NCBI GenBank assembly: GCA_035526335.1
Contig: DATLCN010000026.1
Span: 62,001 to 126,000 of the forward strand
Direction of reading: 5' to 3'
Length of the DNA: 64,000 nt
DNA from: GCA-2861595 sp035526335
GTDB taxonomy: Bacteria > Actinomycetota > Acidimicrobiia > Acidimicrobiales > GCA-2861595
Every line of letters starts with the position of its first letter. Within the stretch, counting starts at the first letter, position 1. The notes beneath the pieces were generated by a model that did no database searches, was not told where the DNA came from, and saw only the letters and a list, made by a program, of their open reading frames with translations. Shown here piece after piece: positions 49,652 to 59,324 of the stretch. A program made the translations under genes and the position numbers.

Positions 49652-50808
49652 GCTGCTTCGGATCTCCGTTCCACCGCACGCTGGGCCACTTGACGGGCGG
49701 CGCGGTCTGCCTCGAGTACGACGTCCACGCTGTCGGCCTTCGTTCCGGGGCACGTGTCCAGGCATTCCTCTACCACGGCCGGGATGGCCAGCCACGGCAG
49801 GGCACCGCTGAGGAACGCGGCCACGGCGACCTCGTTGGCGGCGCTGAGCGTGGCCGGGGCCGTCCCTCCGGCCCGACCGGCGGTGTAGGCCAGGGCGAGA
49901 CTGCGAAACGCATCCAGGTCCGGGGTCTCGAAGTCCAGCCGGTGGAGCGTCGCCCAGTCGATCGAGCCGAATGGTGCCCGCCCGCGCTCCGGGTAGGCGA
50001 GGGCATAGGAGATCGGCAGGCGCATGTCCGGCATCGACAGCTGCCCCAGCGTGGCGCCGTCGGTGAACTCCACCATCGAGTGCACCACGGACTGCGGGTG
50101 GACGACCACGTCGATGTCGTCGTAGGCCACCCCGAACAGCTCGTGGGCCTCGATGACCTCCAGGCCCTTGTTCATCAGGGTGGAGGAGTCGACGGTGATC
50201 TTGTCGCCCATGCTCCAGGTGGGGTGGTCCAGGGCGTCCGCGACGGTCACGGAGGCGAGGTCGGCGGCCGAGCGACCGCGGAAGGGGCCTCCGCTGGCGG
50301 TGAGCACTATCCGGCGCACCTCCTTGGCGCCGGCGCCGGCCCGCAGGCACTGGTGGACGGCGCAGTGCTCGGAATCAACCGGAATGATCTCCGCACCGGG
50401 TGTGGAACGCACCCCCTGGACCACCGGGCCGCCGGCGATCAGGGACTCCTTGTTGGCCAGGGCCAGACGCCGGCCGGCCGACAGGGCCGCCAAGGTGACC
50501 GGCAGACCGGCGAAGCCGACCACCGCGTTGACCACGACGTCGGCGCCCGTGGCGATGGAGGCCAGCGCTTCGGGTCCGGTCCTCAACTCGGTGCCCGGCG
50601 GCAACCGGCCTTCCAGTTCCCCCGCGCCGGCCTCGTCCACCAGGACGACCACCTCGGGCCTGAACTCGAGCGCCTGGGCGGCCAGCACCTCCACGGAGCT
50701 GCGGGCGGCGATGGCCACCACCCGGTAGCGGTCCCGCTCCGCCCGCGCCACCTCGAGGGCCTGAGTCCCGATCGACCCCGTGGAGCCGACCAGGGAGACC
50801 GTCCTCAC
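49648..50808 (-). CDS. dxr: 1-deoxy-D-xylulose 5-phosphate reductoisomerase
   Basis: Dxr makes 2-C-methyl-D-erythritol 4-phosphate, the second MEP step. The NADPH motif VGSTGSIGTQ, LANKESLIAGG, PVDSEHCAVHQ, TASGGPFRG and HPTWSMGDKITVDSSTLMNK are all present in 386 residues. An Ala-Gly run (about residue 158) precedes the TASGG strand where relatives have charged residues; it coincides with a GGCGCC array in DNA. Start GTG 50808, 13 bases after cdsA. Confidence 0.95.
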   Translation of the reverse strand: MRTVSLVGSTGSIGTQALEVARAERDRYRVVAIAARSSVEVLAAQALEFRPEVVVLVDEAGAGELEGRLPPGTELRTGPEALASIATGADVVVNAVVGFAGLPVTLAALSAGRRLALANKESLIAGGPVVQGVRSTPGAEIIPVDSEHCAVHQCLRAGAGAKEVRRIVLTASGGPFRGRSAADLASVTVADALDHPTWSMGDKITVDSSTLMNKGLEVIEAHELFGVAYDDIDVVVHPQSVVHSMVEFTDGATLGQLSMPDMRLPISYALAYPERGRAPFGSIDWATLHRLDFETPDLDAFRSLALAYTAGRAGGTAPATLSAANEVAVAAFLSGALPWLAIPAVVEECLDTCPGTKADSVDVVLEADRAARQVAQRAVERRSEAA

Positions 50809-50821
50809 GCCGTTGCTGGCA

Positions 50822-52333
50822 TCAGACCAGGTCCAGCAGCTTGACCAGGTAGTAGGTGGCCGGGAGGACGAACAGCAGCGCGTCGAAGCGGTCGAGCACC
50901 CCGCCGTGGCCGGGGATCAGCGAGCCCATGTCCTTCACGCCCAGGTCCCGCTTGATCATCGACTGGCACAGGTCCCCCAGGGGGGCGACGACGGCCACCA
51001 CGAGGCCGAGCGCCAGCGCCTTGCCCGGCGTCCAGGGCGATATCCCGGGAAGGATCCCGACGAGCAGAACCGAGGCGAACACGGCGGAGAACATCCCGCC
51101 GGCCAGGCCCTCGACCGTCTTGTTGGGGCTGATCTCGGGCAGCAGCGGCCTCGTACCCATCTGGCTGCCGAAGAACAGGCCGCCTATGTCGTGGCCGGCG
51201 GTGGCGATCACCGCGCCCAGCAGGAACGCGATCCCGTGGCGGTCCGGCATCCTCAGAAGGAGGGCGGCGAAGGAGCCCAGCACACCCACCCAGCAGAAGC
51301 CGAGCAGGGTGACGGCCACGTTGACCGTGGGCCGGGCCCGCACCACCCGGAACAGATACCAGAGGAAGCCGAAGGCGATGGTCAGGAACAGGACGAGCGG
51401 GAGGGCGGCCTCACCCTCGCTGTAGGCCCCGACCAGCAGCCCGACGGTGGCGGTCAGGCCGAGCAGGGTGGCGGGCCGGTAGCCCGCCCGGGTGAACACG
51501 TGGTACAGCTCCGACGCGGCCAGGGTCACCACCGCGGTCACGAGGAACATGGCCGGCTTCGGGCCGGCCTTGAACAGCACCAGGGCCACGACGGCCATGG
51601 CGACGCCGGCGCCAACCGACTTGCCCATGTCCCGGCCGGCGGCCTGGCCGCCGGGTGGTGCCAGCTCCGAACGGGAGGAGGAGGGCTGGCGGGTGCGGAT
51701 CGACGTCGTGAGCGGCCCGCGACGGGCGGGCTCGACTTCGGGCTCCATGTCGACGTCGGGTTCGTCGAACGAGAAGAGGTCCGAGTGCTCGGTGCGGTTC
51801 ACGTCGAGCGCACCCATGGGGGCCTCGTCGTCGGCCAGAGCGACGTCGTCGAAGTCACTCTCGGCCCAGTCCGAGTCCTGGTCGCGCCAGCGGGGAGCGC
51901 GGTTGGGCAGCCCCGCCCAGGCGTCGATGTCGTCGGTGTCGCCGCCTCCCCCGCCGGCATCGCCGGTGGGATGTATGCGGGGCACCTCTCCGGTGGGCGG
52001 CTCCGTCCAGTGGGGCATGGGCGGCGGGTCGTCCGGGGCCGGAACCTGGGGCCGCAGCACCGGCGTGGTGGCATCCGGGGATCCCGGCAGCGGGAAGCGC
52101 TGGGCCGGGGGTGGGCCCGAAGGCCGCTCCGGCACGTCTCCGAAGCGGGGGGCGTCGTCGGGCCGGCGCCCCGCGGCCTGGCCCTCCTTCAGTGCCCGGG
52201 CCGCTTCCTCGGCCCCGATGATGCGGACCCCCTCCGAGCGCCGGCGACGGCGCGTGACCGGCTCACCCGATCCTCCTGTCGGCTCGTACTGGTCGAGCTC
52301 GTCCTGCCCGTTCTCGTCGTCGTGGCCGGCCAT
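50822..52333 (-). CDS. cdsA: Phosphatidate cytidylyltransferase with long cytosolic N-terminus
   Basis: CdsA forms CDP-diacylglycerol. The C-terminal half has about eight transmembrane helices and the signature SPNKTVEG, then KRDLGVKDMGSLIPGHGGVL with DRFDALLF. The first 235 or so residues are hydrophilic, rich in Pro, Asp and Glu, and have no match I recognise; normal CdsA has about 270 residues and this one 503. Actinobacterial CdsA often has some extension, but this is long. ATG 52333, 14 bases after frr. Confidence 0.93.
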   Translation of the reverse strand: MAGHDDENGQDELDQYEPTGGSGEPVTRRRRRSEGVRIIGAEEAARALKEGQAAGRRPDDAPRFGDVPERPSGPPPAQRFPLPGSPDATTPVLRPQVPAPDDPPPMPHWTEPPTGEVPRIHPTGDAGGGGGDTDDIDAWAGLPNRAPRWRDQDSDWAESDFDDVALADDEAPMGALDVNRTEHSDLFSFDEPDVDMEPEVEPARRGPLTTSIRTRQPSSSRSELAPPGGQAAGRDMGKSVGAGVAMAVVALVLFKAGPKPAMFLVTAVVTLAASELYHVFTRAGYRPATLLGLTATVGLLVGAYSEGEAALPLVLFLTIAFGFLWYLFRVVRARPTVNVAVTLLGFCWVGVLGSFAALLLRMPDRHGIAFLLGAVIATAGHDIGGLFFGSQMGTRPLLPEISPNKTVEGLAGGMFSAVFASVLLVGILPGISPWTPGKALALGLVVAVVAPLGDLCQSMIKRDLGVKDMGSLIPGHGGVLDRFDALLFVLPATYYLVKLLDLV

Positions 52334-52347
52334 GGGACTCCTTCCGC

Positions 52348-52920
52348 TCAGACTTCGAGCAGCTCTTGCTCCTTGTGCTGGAGCATCCGGTCGATCTCGG
52401 CTACGTGCTCGTGCGTGAAGCGTTCCAGATCCTTCTCGGCCCGCTCCAGCTCGTCGGAGGAGATGTCGCCGTCCTTCTCCAACGCCTCCAGGTCGTGGCG
52501 GGCCGCCCGCCGCACGTTGCGCAGTGCCACCCTCGCCTCCTCGGCCTTGTGCTTCACCACCCGGACCATCTCCTTGCGCCGTTCCTCGGTGAGGGGAGGG
52601 AACACGAGGCGGATGACCTGGCCGTCGTTGCCCGGGTTGATGCCGAGGTCCGACTGCTGGATGGCCTTCTCGATGGACTTCATGGCGCCCTTGTCGTATG
52701 GCGTGATGACCAGCAGACGAGCCTCCGGCACGCTGAAGCCGGCCAGCTGCTGGAGCACCACGTCGGTGCCGTAGTAGTCCACCTTCAGGCGCTCGACCAG
52801 CGCGGGCGAAGCCCGCCCGGTGCGCACCGAGCCGAACTCCGCCTGAGCGTGGGCGACGGCCTTGGCCATTTTCTCACGGCTGTCGACCAGGACGGCCCCG
52901 AGCAGCGACTCGTCGTCCAT
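52348..52920 (-). CDS. frr: Ribosome recycling factor
   Basis: RRF splits post-termination ribosomes with EF-G. The 190-residue protein has the family pattern: FGSVRTGRASPALVERLKVDYYG, LLVITPYDKGAMKSIEKAI, the hinge-flanking GQVIRLVFPPLTEERRKEMV and a C-terminal helix. ATG 52920 overlaps the pyrH stop (TGATG). The pyrH-frr-cdsA order is standard. Confidence 0.96.
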   Translation of the reverse strand: MDDESLLGAVLVDSREKMAKAVAHAQAEFGSVRTGRASPALVERLKVDYYGTDVVLQQLAGFSVPEARLLVITPYDKGAMKSIEKAIQQSDLGINPGNDGQVIRLVFPPLTEERRKEMVRVVKHKAEEARVALRNVRRAARHDLEALEKDGDISSDELERAEKDLERFTHEHVAEIDRMLQHKEQELLEV

Positions 52921-53642
52921 CAGCCGATCAGCGTACCGATCCGCTCGCCGGCGACAGCGACCCCGATATTGCCCACGGTCATGACGTCGAACACAAGGAT
53001 CGACAGCTCGTTGTCCTGGCAGAAGGTGATGGCAGTGAGGTCCATCACCCGCAGGTCCCGGTCGAGCACCTCCTTGAAGGAGATGTCGTCGAAGCGGGTG
53101 GCGGTGGGGTCGGTCCGGGGGTCGGCCGAGTACACGCCGTCGACACCCCCGTGGGTGCCCTTGAGCAGCACATCCGCCTCGATCTCCACCGCGCGCAGCG
53201 CCGCCGCCGTGTCGGTGGTGAAGAAGGGGTTGCCCATGCCAGCGGCGAAGGTGACGACGCGACCTTTCTCCAGGTGACGCATGGCCCGCCGGCGGATGTA
53301 GGGCTCGGCCACCTCCTGCATCTCGATGGCCGACAGCACCCTGTTCGGCTGGCCGTGGCGCTCGAGGGCGTCCTGCAGGGCCAGGGCGTTTATCACCGTG
53401 GCCAGCATCCCCATGTAGTCGGCCGTGCCCCGGTCCATGCCGGCGCCGGCGCCGGTGGTGCCCCTCCAGATGTTGCCGCCGCCGACCACCACGGCGATCT
53501 CCACGCCCAACTCGGAGCGCACCTTTCCGATCTCCCCGGCGATCCGGTCGACCACGCCCCCGTCGATGCTCTCATCCTTGCTCGAGCTGGCGAAGGCCTC
53601 GCCCGACAGCTTGAGCACGACGCGCCGCCACCGGGGGGGCAT
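52920..53642 (-). CDS. pyrH: UMP kinase
   Basis: PyrH phosphorylates UMP to UDP and is a hexameric amino-acid-kinase-fold enzyme. The 240-residue product has VVLKLSGEAF, VVGGGNIWRG and GMLATVINALALQDALE, the aspartates of GTHGGVDGVYSADPR and a typical C-terminus. After NIWRG a short Gly-Ala run (TTGAGAG) precedes the expected MDRGTADYMG; it coincides with a GCCGGC-type array. ATG 53642, seven bases after tsf. Confidence 0.95.
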   Translation of the reverse strand: MPPRWRRVVLKLSGEAFASSSKDESIDGGVVDRIAGEIGKVRSELGVEIAVVVGGGNIWRGTTGAGAGMDRGTADYMGMLATVINALALQDALERHGQPNRVLSAIEMQEVAEPYIRRRAMRHLEKGRVVTFAAGMGNPFFTTDTAAALRAVEIEADVLLKGTHGGVDGVYSADPRTDPTATRFDDISFKEVLDRDLRVMDLTAITFCQDNELSILVFDVMTVGNIGVAVAGERIGTLIG

Positions 53643-53649
53643 GGTCGCT

Positions 53650-54444
53650 TCAGCCTCCGATCACGACCTGGGCGAAACGCACGACCCGGGCTTCACCGAG
53701 GACCTGCTGGACCGACTGCTTGTCGTCCTTGGCGAAGGGCTGGTCGAGCAGCACCCTCTCCTTGAACCATCCGGTGAGCATGCCCTCGACGATCTTGTCC
53801 AGGGCCGCCTCCGGCTTGCCCGAGTTGCGGGCCTGGGCCTCGAAGGTGGCCTTCTCCTCGGCCACCGTCTCCTCCGGCACCTCCTCGCGGGTGAGGTACT
53901 GGGGCTTGGCGAACGCCGTGTGCACGGCGATGTCGTGGGCCAGCTCCTGGCCACCGCCCTGCAGCTCGACCAGGACGGCGTTGACGCCGCGCCCGCTCTG
54001 GACGTGGAGATAGGTGTCGAGGAGGTTGCCCTCGGCCACCTCGAAGCGGACGACCCGCCCGAGGCTGATGTTCTCCTTGAGTGTGAGCTTGAGGCTGTCC
54101 ACGTCGTCCTTGCGGGAGTCCAGGGCGGCCTCGCCGTCGTCGGCCACCAGCTGGGCCAGATCGTTGGCCAGGCTCACGAAATCGGGGGACTTGGCCACGA
54201 AGTCGGTCTCGCACCGGAGCTGGACCAGCGCAGCCACGTTTCCGGCCCGGGCCAGCGCCACGGCGCCCTGGCTGCTCTCGCGACCCGCCCGCTGGCCCGC
54301 CGACGCCAAGCCCTTCTCCCGCAACCACTTGGCTGCCGCTTCGAAGTCGCCGTCGGTCTCGACGAGGGCCTTCTTGGCGTCCATCATGCCCGCACCCGTC
54401 TGGTCGCGGAGGCGCTTCACGTCCTTGGCGCCGAAATCAGCCAC
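53650..54444 (-). CDS. tsf: Elongation factor Ts
   Basis: EF-Ts is the nucleotide-exchange factor of EF-Tu. The N-terminal motif VKRLRDQTGAGMMDAKKAL and the core QLRCETDFVAKSPDF are diagnostic. The C-terminal dimerisation segment is present. Length 264, normal for actinobacteria. ATG 54444 overlaps rpsB by eight bases, so rpsB and tsf are translationally coupled. Confidence 0.97.
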   Translation of the reverse strand: MADFGAKDVKRLRDQTGAGMMDAKKALVETDGDFEAAAKWLREKGLASAGQRAGRESSQGAVALARAGNVAALVQLRCETDFVAKSPDFVSLANDLAQLVADDGEAALDSRKDDVDSLKLTLKENISLGRVVRFEVAEGNLLDTYLHVQSGRGVNAVLVELQGGGQELAHDIAVHTAFAKPQYLTREEVPEETVAEEKATFEAQARNSGKPEAALDKIVEGMLTGWFKERVLLDQPFAKDDKQSVQQVLGEARVVRFAQVVIGG

Positions 54445-55450
54445 CTACCCCCTCCCCCGCGGGCACCGCCACGGCGTCGCCGGCGGAGTCGGGCGCTGTG
54501 TCCTGAATGACCGGGGCCTCGGCCTCAGTGTCGGGAACCGCAGCCTCCTCGGCCGGAGCCTCACCCGCCGCGCCCACATCTGCCTCCTCTGCGGGGCCGG
54601 CGTCGCCGGCGGATTGCCTTGCCTCGGCCAGCCGAGCCGCCCTCTCCTGGGCCTGAACCGCGGCCTGGCGGCGGGCATCGGCCTGCTGCTCGGCCCTGCG
54701 GGCCGCGGCCTCGGGGTCCGGAGGAGGCGGCGGTGGAGCGGCGGCGACAACGCCGGGCCGGCGGGACGCCATCAGGCGCCCCTCCTCGACCGCGTCGGCG
54801 ACGATGCGACACATCAGGGAACCGGCCCGAATGGCGTCGTCGTTGCCGGGAATGACGTAGTCGATGACATCGGGATCGCAGTTGGTGTCGACCACGGCGA
54901 CGATGGGGAGGCCGAGCTTGTTGGCCTCGGTCACGGCGATGTGCTCCTTCTTGGTGTCGATGATGAACACCGCGTCGGGCAGCTTGGTGATACCCCGGAT
55001 GCCGCCCAGGTTGCGCTGGAGCTTCTCCAGCTCCCGGCTCAGGATGAGCGCCTCCTTCTTGGGCATGGCCTCGAAGTCGCCGGCCGCCTTCATGCGCTCG
55101 TACTCCGTCATCTTCTTGACGCGGCCGCTGATGGTGGAGAAGTTGGTGAGCATGCCGCCGAGCCAGCGCTCGTTGATGTAGGGCATGCCGCACTTGGTGG
55201 CGTACTGCGCCATCGGGTCCTGGGTCTGCTTCTTGGTCCCGACGAACACGATGGAGCCGCCCTCGGCCACCAGGTTACGGATGTACTCGTAGGCCACCTC
55301 GATGCGCTGGAGCGTCTGGTTCAGGTCGATGATGTAGATGCCGTTGCGCTCGCCGAAGATGAAGCGCTTCATCTTTGGGTTCCAGCGACGGGTCTGGTGT
55401 CCGAAGTGGACCCCGGCCTCCAGCAGCTGCTTCATGGTGACGACGGCCAT
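54437..55450 (-). CDS. rpsB: 30S ribosomal protein S2 with C-terminal extension
   Basis: S2 starts at ATG 55450 (MAVVTMKQLLEAGVHFGHQ), preceded by GGAAGGA. Other S2 motifs are GTKKQTQDPM, NERWLGGMLTNF and DTNCDPDVIDYVIPGNDDA. The core ends near residue 240, after which about 95 residues of Ala/Pro/Glu-rich low-complexity sequence follow (337 residues in total). Such tails occur in actinobacterial S2. The 191 bases upstream, before the M23-fusion gene, show no gene and probably hold the rpsB-tsf promoter. The longer upstream frame is shadow. Confidence 0.95.
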   Translation of the reverse strand: MAVVTMKQLLEAGVHFGHQTRRWNPKMKRFIFGERNGIYIIDLNQTLQRIEVAYEYIRNLVAEGGSIVFVGTKKQTQDPMAQYATKCGMPYINERWLGGMLTNFSTISGRVKKMTEYERMKAAGDFEAMPKKEALILSRELEKLQRNLGGIRGITKLPDAVFIIDTKKEHIAVTEANKLGLPIVAVVDTNCDPDVIDYVIPGNDDAIRAGSLMCRIVADAVEEGRLMASRRPGVVAAAPPPPPPDPEAAARRAEQQADARRQAAVQAQERAARLAEARQSAGDAGPAEEADVGAAGEAPAEEAAVPDTEAEAPVIQDTAPDSAGDAVAVPAGEGVGG

Positions 55451-55641
55451 AGTGGTTCCTTCCCAACGGTTCTTGCGACCGGAGCGCGGCGCCGAGGGGC
55501 GACCGTGGGTGCGCTGGGTCGGGGTACGGGGTTCGTGAGGATGACGGCGGGTGCCGGCAACCCCGGAGAGTGTAGGCGCGCCGCCTGCTGGAGCAGGTGG
55601 CCGGCGGAGCGCCGGTCCGAAGCCGCATATCCCGGCGCCGG

Positions 55642-57252
55642 TCAGCGGGAGGCGGTGACGGTCAGGCCGATGCCGATGCCGTCCTCCGTCATGCTGATGA
55701 GGCGGCCGGCCAGGTGGTCGACCACTGCGTCGGCGAGGCCCTCGCAGGTCGGCTCCATCCCCGCCCGGGCCAGAGCGATCTCGCGGGTGCCGGCGGCCGA
55801 ACCGGGCAGCGCACCGTGGTTGTCCATCGCCGGCACCGGCACCGACACCACGGCGTGGGCGGCGCCGGGGAGGCGGGTGCGGGGAGAGGGGACGACCACG
55901 TCCGCCCGTGCCGCCACCGACGTGAAGCGGACAGCCCGTGGAAGCGGGTGCGAGTTCAGGTCGTGCATGAATTCCGAATTCTCCGAGAGCTGTCGGACCG
56001 ACACCGAGCGGGGATCGATCCCCGTGACCCCGGTACGGCCGATGGCCCACTGCACCAGTGCGCCTTTGGGGGTGTCGCCCGTGAGCTCCAGCGCCGTAGC
56101 CAGGTCGGCTCCCTGGTGTGGCGAGCCCAGCGTCACCACGTTCTCGACACCGGGCGGCGCCCGTTGCCCCAAGGCTGATCTGGTCACGATTCCGCCCTGG
56201 GAGTGGGCGAGGATGTCGATGGGCACGCCGGGGTCGCCGGCGTGGATCCGCTCGATGAGCTCCCGCAACCGACGGCCGGACAGCCCGATGTCGACCTGGG
56301 TGTCAGCCGGTCCATACCGGGTATCCGCCGTGCTTCCGCCCCGATAGGAGAAGCGGAAGACGTCGCCGGACGCGTAGCCGAGGGCGCCGGTGCGAACCTC
56401 GTAGATCGCAGCGTTCTCCGAGGACGAACCCAGTCCCGCCACCAGCACGGCGATGCGGCGCCCGCCGGGCGGCGGTGGCGCCACCTCCACCGGCGTACAG
56501 GTGTCCTGACGATCCAGCCAGGCCGTCGCCACCAGGGCCATCTCGAGAGGCGGGAACACCATGGGGGCCCTGGTCGCCATCCACACCAGCGCCTCGTCGG
56601 CGCCGGCGGCGATCGTCGACGCCATGGAGACGACGACGCCGGAGGTCCCTCGGGCCCACGCCACCGCGGCGCCGCCCACCGCGTGCGGGATCTCAGCCAG
56701 CATCCCGAAGAGCCCCCGGCGCTCACCCTCCTCACTCTGGAGCTGGCGTCCGGCCTCGGGCACCAGATGGACGCGGAGCCGGTCGCCCGGCGGCGGCGCC
56801 AGCAGCACGAGCGGGTCCAGGTAGGCGTCACCGGCCCGGACGCCGAAGTGGAGACCGGGTCCCGCGGCACCGACGGCCTCGCCCTGGGCCAGTCGCTGGC
56901 CCCGATGGACCCCGACGGTGCGAAGGAACGAGTAGCTGGTGCGGATGCCGTCGGCGTGGAGCACGACGACGTGCAGAGTGCCGGCGACCGGGCCGGCGAA
57001 GGCCACGACCCCGGCAGCGGCCGACCGCACCGGTGTCCCCGGCGCGGTGGCGTAGTCGATGCCCCGGTTGCCCGGGCCGTACGGCGACTGCGGGGGGCGG
57101 AACGGGTCGGCCACGGGGGCGTCGACGGGAGGCCGGTAGACGACAGGGGCCGGGTCCGCCGCCGCAGCGCCGGCAGGCGCGGACAGGACAGCCAGTGTGG
57201 CGAGGACGAGGCCGGCGGCGACGGCGCTAACGGCCGAAGCGGGGCAGCGCAT
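55642..57252 (-). CDS. Secreted degenerate LytM (M23) domain fused to an alpha/beta hydrolase
   Basis: A signal peptide (cleavage after about residue 31) leads into an M23-like beta domain (about residues 38-150): GNRGIDYATAPGTPVRSAAA, TSYSFLRTVGVHRGQRLAQG and PGLHFGVRAGD. Two of the usual ligand/catalytic histidines are absent: His of HxxxD is Asn62, and the first His of HxH is Gly133, while Asp66 and His135 remain, so endopeptidase activity is doubtful. From about residue 265 an alpha/beta hydrolase follows with AVLVAGLGSSSEN and the nucleophile elbow AHSQGG (Ser351), like GPI-deacylase/PGAP1-type lipases. The whiG-M23-rpsB position is conserved; the fusion is not usual. Confidence 0.85.
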   Translation of the reverse strand: MRCPASAVSAVAAGLVLATLAVLSAPAGAAAADPAPVVYRPPVDAPVADPFRPPQSPYGPGNRGIDYATAPGTPVRSAAAGVVAFAGPVAGTLHVVVLHADGIRTSYSFLRTVGVHRGQRLAQGEAVGAAGPGLHFGVRAGDAYLDPLVLLAPPPGDRLRVHLVPEAGRQLQSEEGERRGLFGMLAEIPHAVGGAAVAWARGTSGVVVSMASTIAAGADEALVWMATRAPMVFPPLEMALVATAWLDRQDTCTPVEVAPPPPGGRRIAVLVAGLGSSSENAAIYEVRTGALGYASGDVFRFSYRGGSTADTRYGPADTQVDIGLSGRRLRELIERIHAGDPGVPIDILAHSQGGIVTRSALGQRAPPGVENVVTLGSPHQGADLATALELTGDTPKGALVQWAIGRTGVTGIDPRSVSVRQLSENSEFMHDLNSHPLPRAVRFTSVAARADVVVPSPRTRLPGAAHAVVSVPVPAMDNHGALPGSAAGTREIALARAGMEPTCEGLADAVVDHLAGRLISMTEDGIGIGLTVTASR

Positions 57253-57331
57253 GGATCCTCCCGGGATGGGACGGACGGGCGCGGGGAAGACAGGGGCCGC
57301 AGGGCCCTATCCGGGGGAAGGTGTCTCGTCG

Positions 57332-57347
57332 GGGCCGGCACCGGCCC
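57332..57347 (-). terminator. Short GC hairpin after the sigma-factor gene
   Basis: GGGCCG pairs with CGGCCC around a four-base loop, five bases after the whiG stop at 57353 on the minus strand. No T run follows. It may separate whiG from the secreted-fusion gene. Confidence 0.4.
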
Positions 57348-57352
57348 GGGCG

Positions 57353-58135
<783 letters not shown>

Positions 58136-58226
58136 GCGGCTCCTGACGTCGAGAGGTAACCGTCGTGCCGGATGTAAGTGTAGACGGAGTGGAGTGCCAA
58201 CCCGGTGCGCCGCCGGCGCCGTCGCC

Positions 58227-59324
58227 TCATGGCGCCGCCGCCCGCTCCCACCAGCCTGCCGCTCCCCGGGCCCAGCCCCCCTGCTCGAGGTGGGCCAGCG
58301 CCAGCGCCACCCGGGCCGGAGCCAGGCCCGATCGGGCCATGACCTCCTCCAGGCTCACCGCCTCCCAGCCCAGAATGGCGAGCACGGCGGCGTCCGTCTC
58401 TTCCGGGGCAGGGCGGGAGTCGGGGTCGTCCCTCCCGGAACGGCCGGCGGTCTCCAGGGCCAGAGCGACCCGCACGTCATCCACGTCGCAGGCCGGCGGG
58501 CACCCTTCGCTGAGGAGTCGATTCGTGCCGGCCGACGCCTTGCTGCGCACAGGGCCGGGGACGGCCATGACGGTGACCCCCCGCTCCTCCGCCGACCTTA
58601 CGGTGTGGAGGGAACCACCCGCCGGGTGGGACTCGACGACCACGAGGACATCGGAGAGGGCGGCGATGATGCGGTTCCGGGCCGGAAAACGCCAGGGTTC
58701 CGGGCGGCACCCGAGGGGTGCCTCGGAGATGATGAGGCCTGATTCGGCCACCCGGCGCCACAGCAGGGCGTGGCGGCGGGGGTAGACGACATCGAGGCCG
58801 CTGCCCACCACCGCGATGGGCCTGGCTCCGACAGGTACGGCCTCCAGCGCACCTTCGTGAGATGCACCGTCGATCCCCATGGCCAGGCCCGAGACCACGG
58901 CCACCCCTGCCGCGGACAGCTCCCGGCCGAAGTCCCGGGCCACGTCGCGGCCGTAACCGGTGCAGCGACGGGTGCCGATGATGCCGGCACGAGGTATGTG
59001 CTCGTCGAGGGCAGACGGCGAGCCCAGCGTGAATACGACCGGTGGTGCCTCGTGGTCCTCGGCCAGTGCCGGCGGGTACCCGTCCCGGTGGTGGAGATGA
59101 ACCCTCACTCCGGCGCGAATGTGAGCGTCAGCGACGGCCTCCACCGGCACGGCGGCCGCCGCTCGAGCCCAGGCATCGCCGGCGCAGCCCTGGGCCACGT
59201 GTCTCCAGGCCTCTCGGGGTTCACCTCCCGCCTCGGCGAGAATCGCGCCCAGGCGGTCCCAGGCCATGTACGGCAGCCCGGCCAGCGCTGCCGCGAAGGC
59301 CCACTCGGGGGCGGCGGCGGTCAT
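58227..59324 (-). CDS. dprA: DNA processing protein DprA
   Basis: DprA loads RecA on incoming single-stranded DNA during transformation. The 365-residue protein has the Rossmann-fold core: IIGTRRCTGYGRDVARDFG, SGLAMGIDGASHEGAL, VVGSGLDVVYPRRH, SEAPLG and AVPGPVRSKASAGTNRLL. A C-terminal winged helix (about 310-360) follows. ATG 59324 overlaps the comM stop (ATGA). Together with comM and cinA it hints at natural competence, but no uptake machinery is in the window. Confidence 0.93.
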   Translation of the reverse strand: MTAAAPEWAFAAALAGLPYMAWDRLGAILAEAGGEPREAWRHVAQGCAGDAWARAAAAVPVEAVADAHIRAGVRVHLHHRDGYPPALAEDHEAPPVVFTLGSPSALDEHIPRAGIIGTRRCTGYGRDVARDFGRELSAAGVAVVSGLAMGIDGASHEGALEAVPVGARPIAVVGSGLDVVYPRRHALLWRRVAESGLIISEAPLGCRPEPWRFPARNRIIAALSDVLVVVESHPAGGSLHTVRSAEERGVTVMAVPGPVRSKASAGTNRLLSEGCPPACDVDDVRVALALETAGRSGRDDPDSRPAPEETDAAVLAILGWEAVSLEEVMARSGLAPARVALALAHLEQGGWARGAAGWWERAAAP

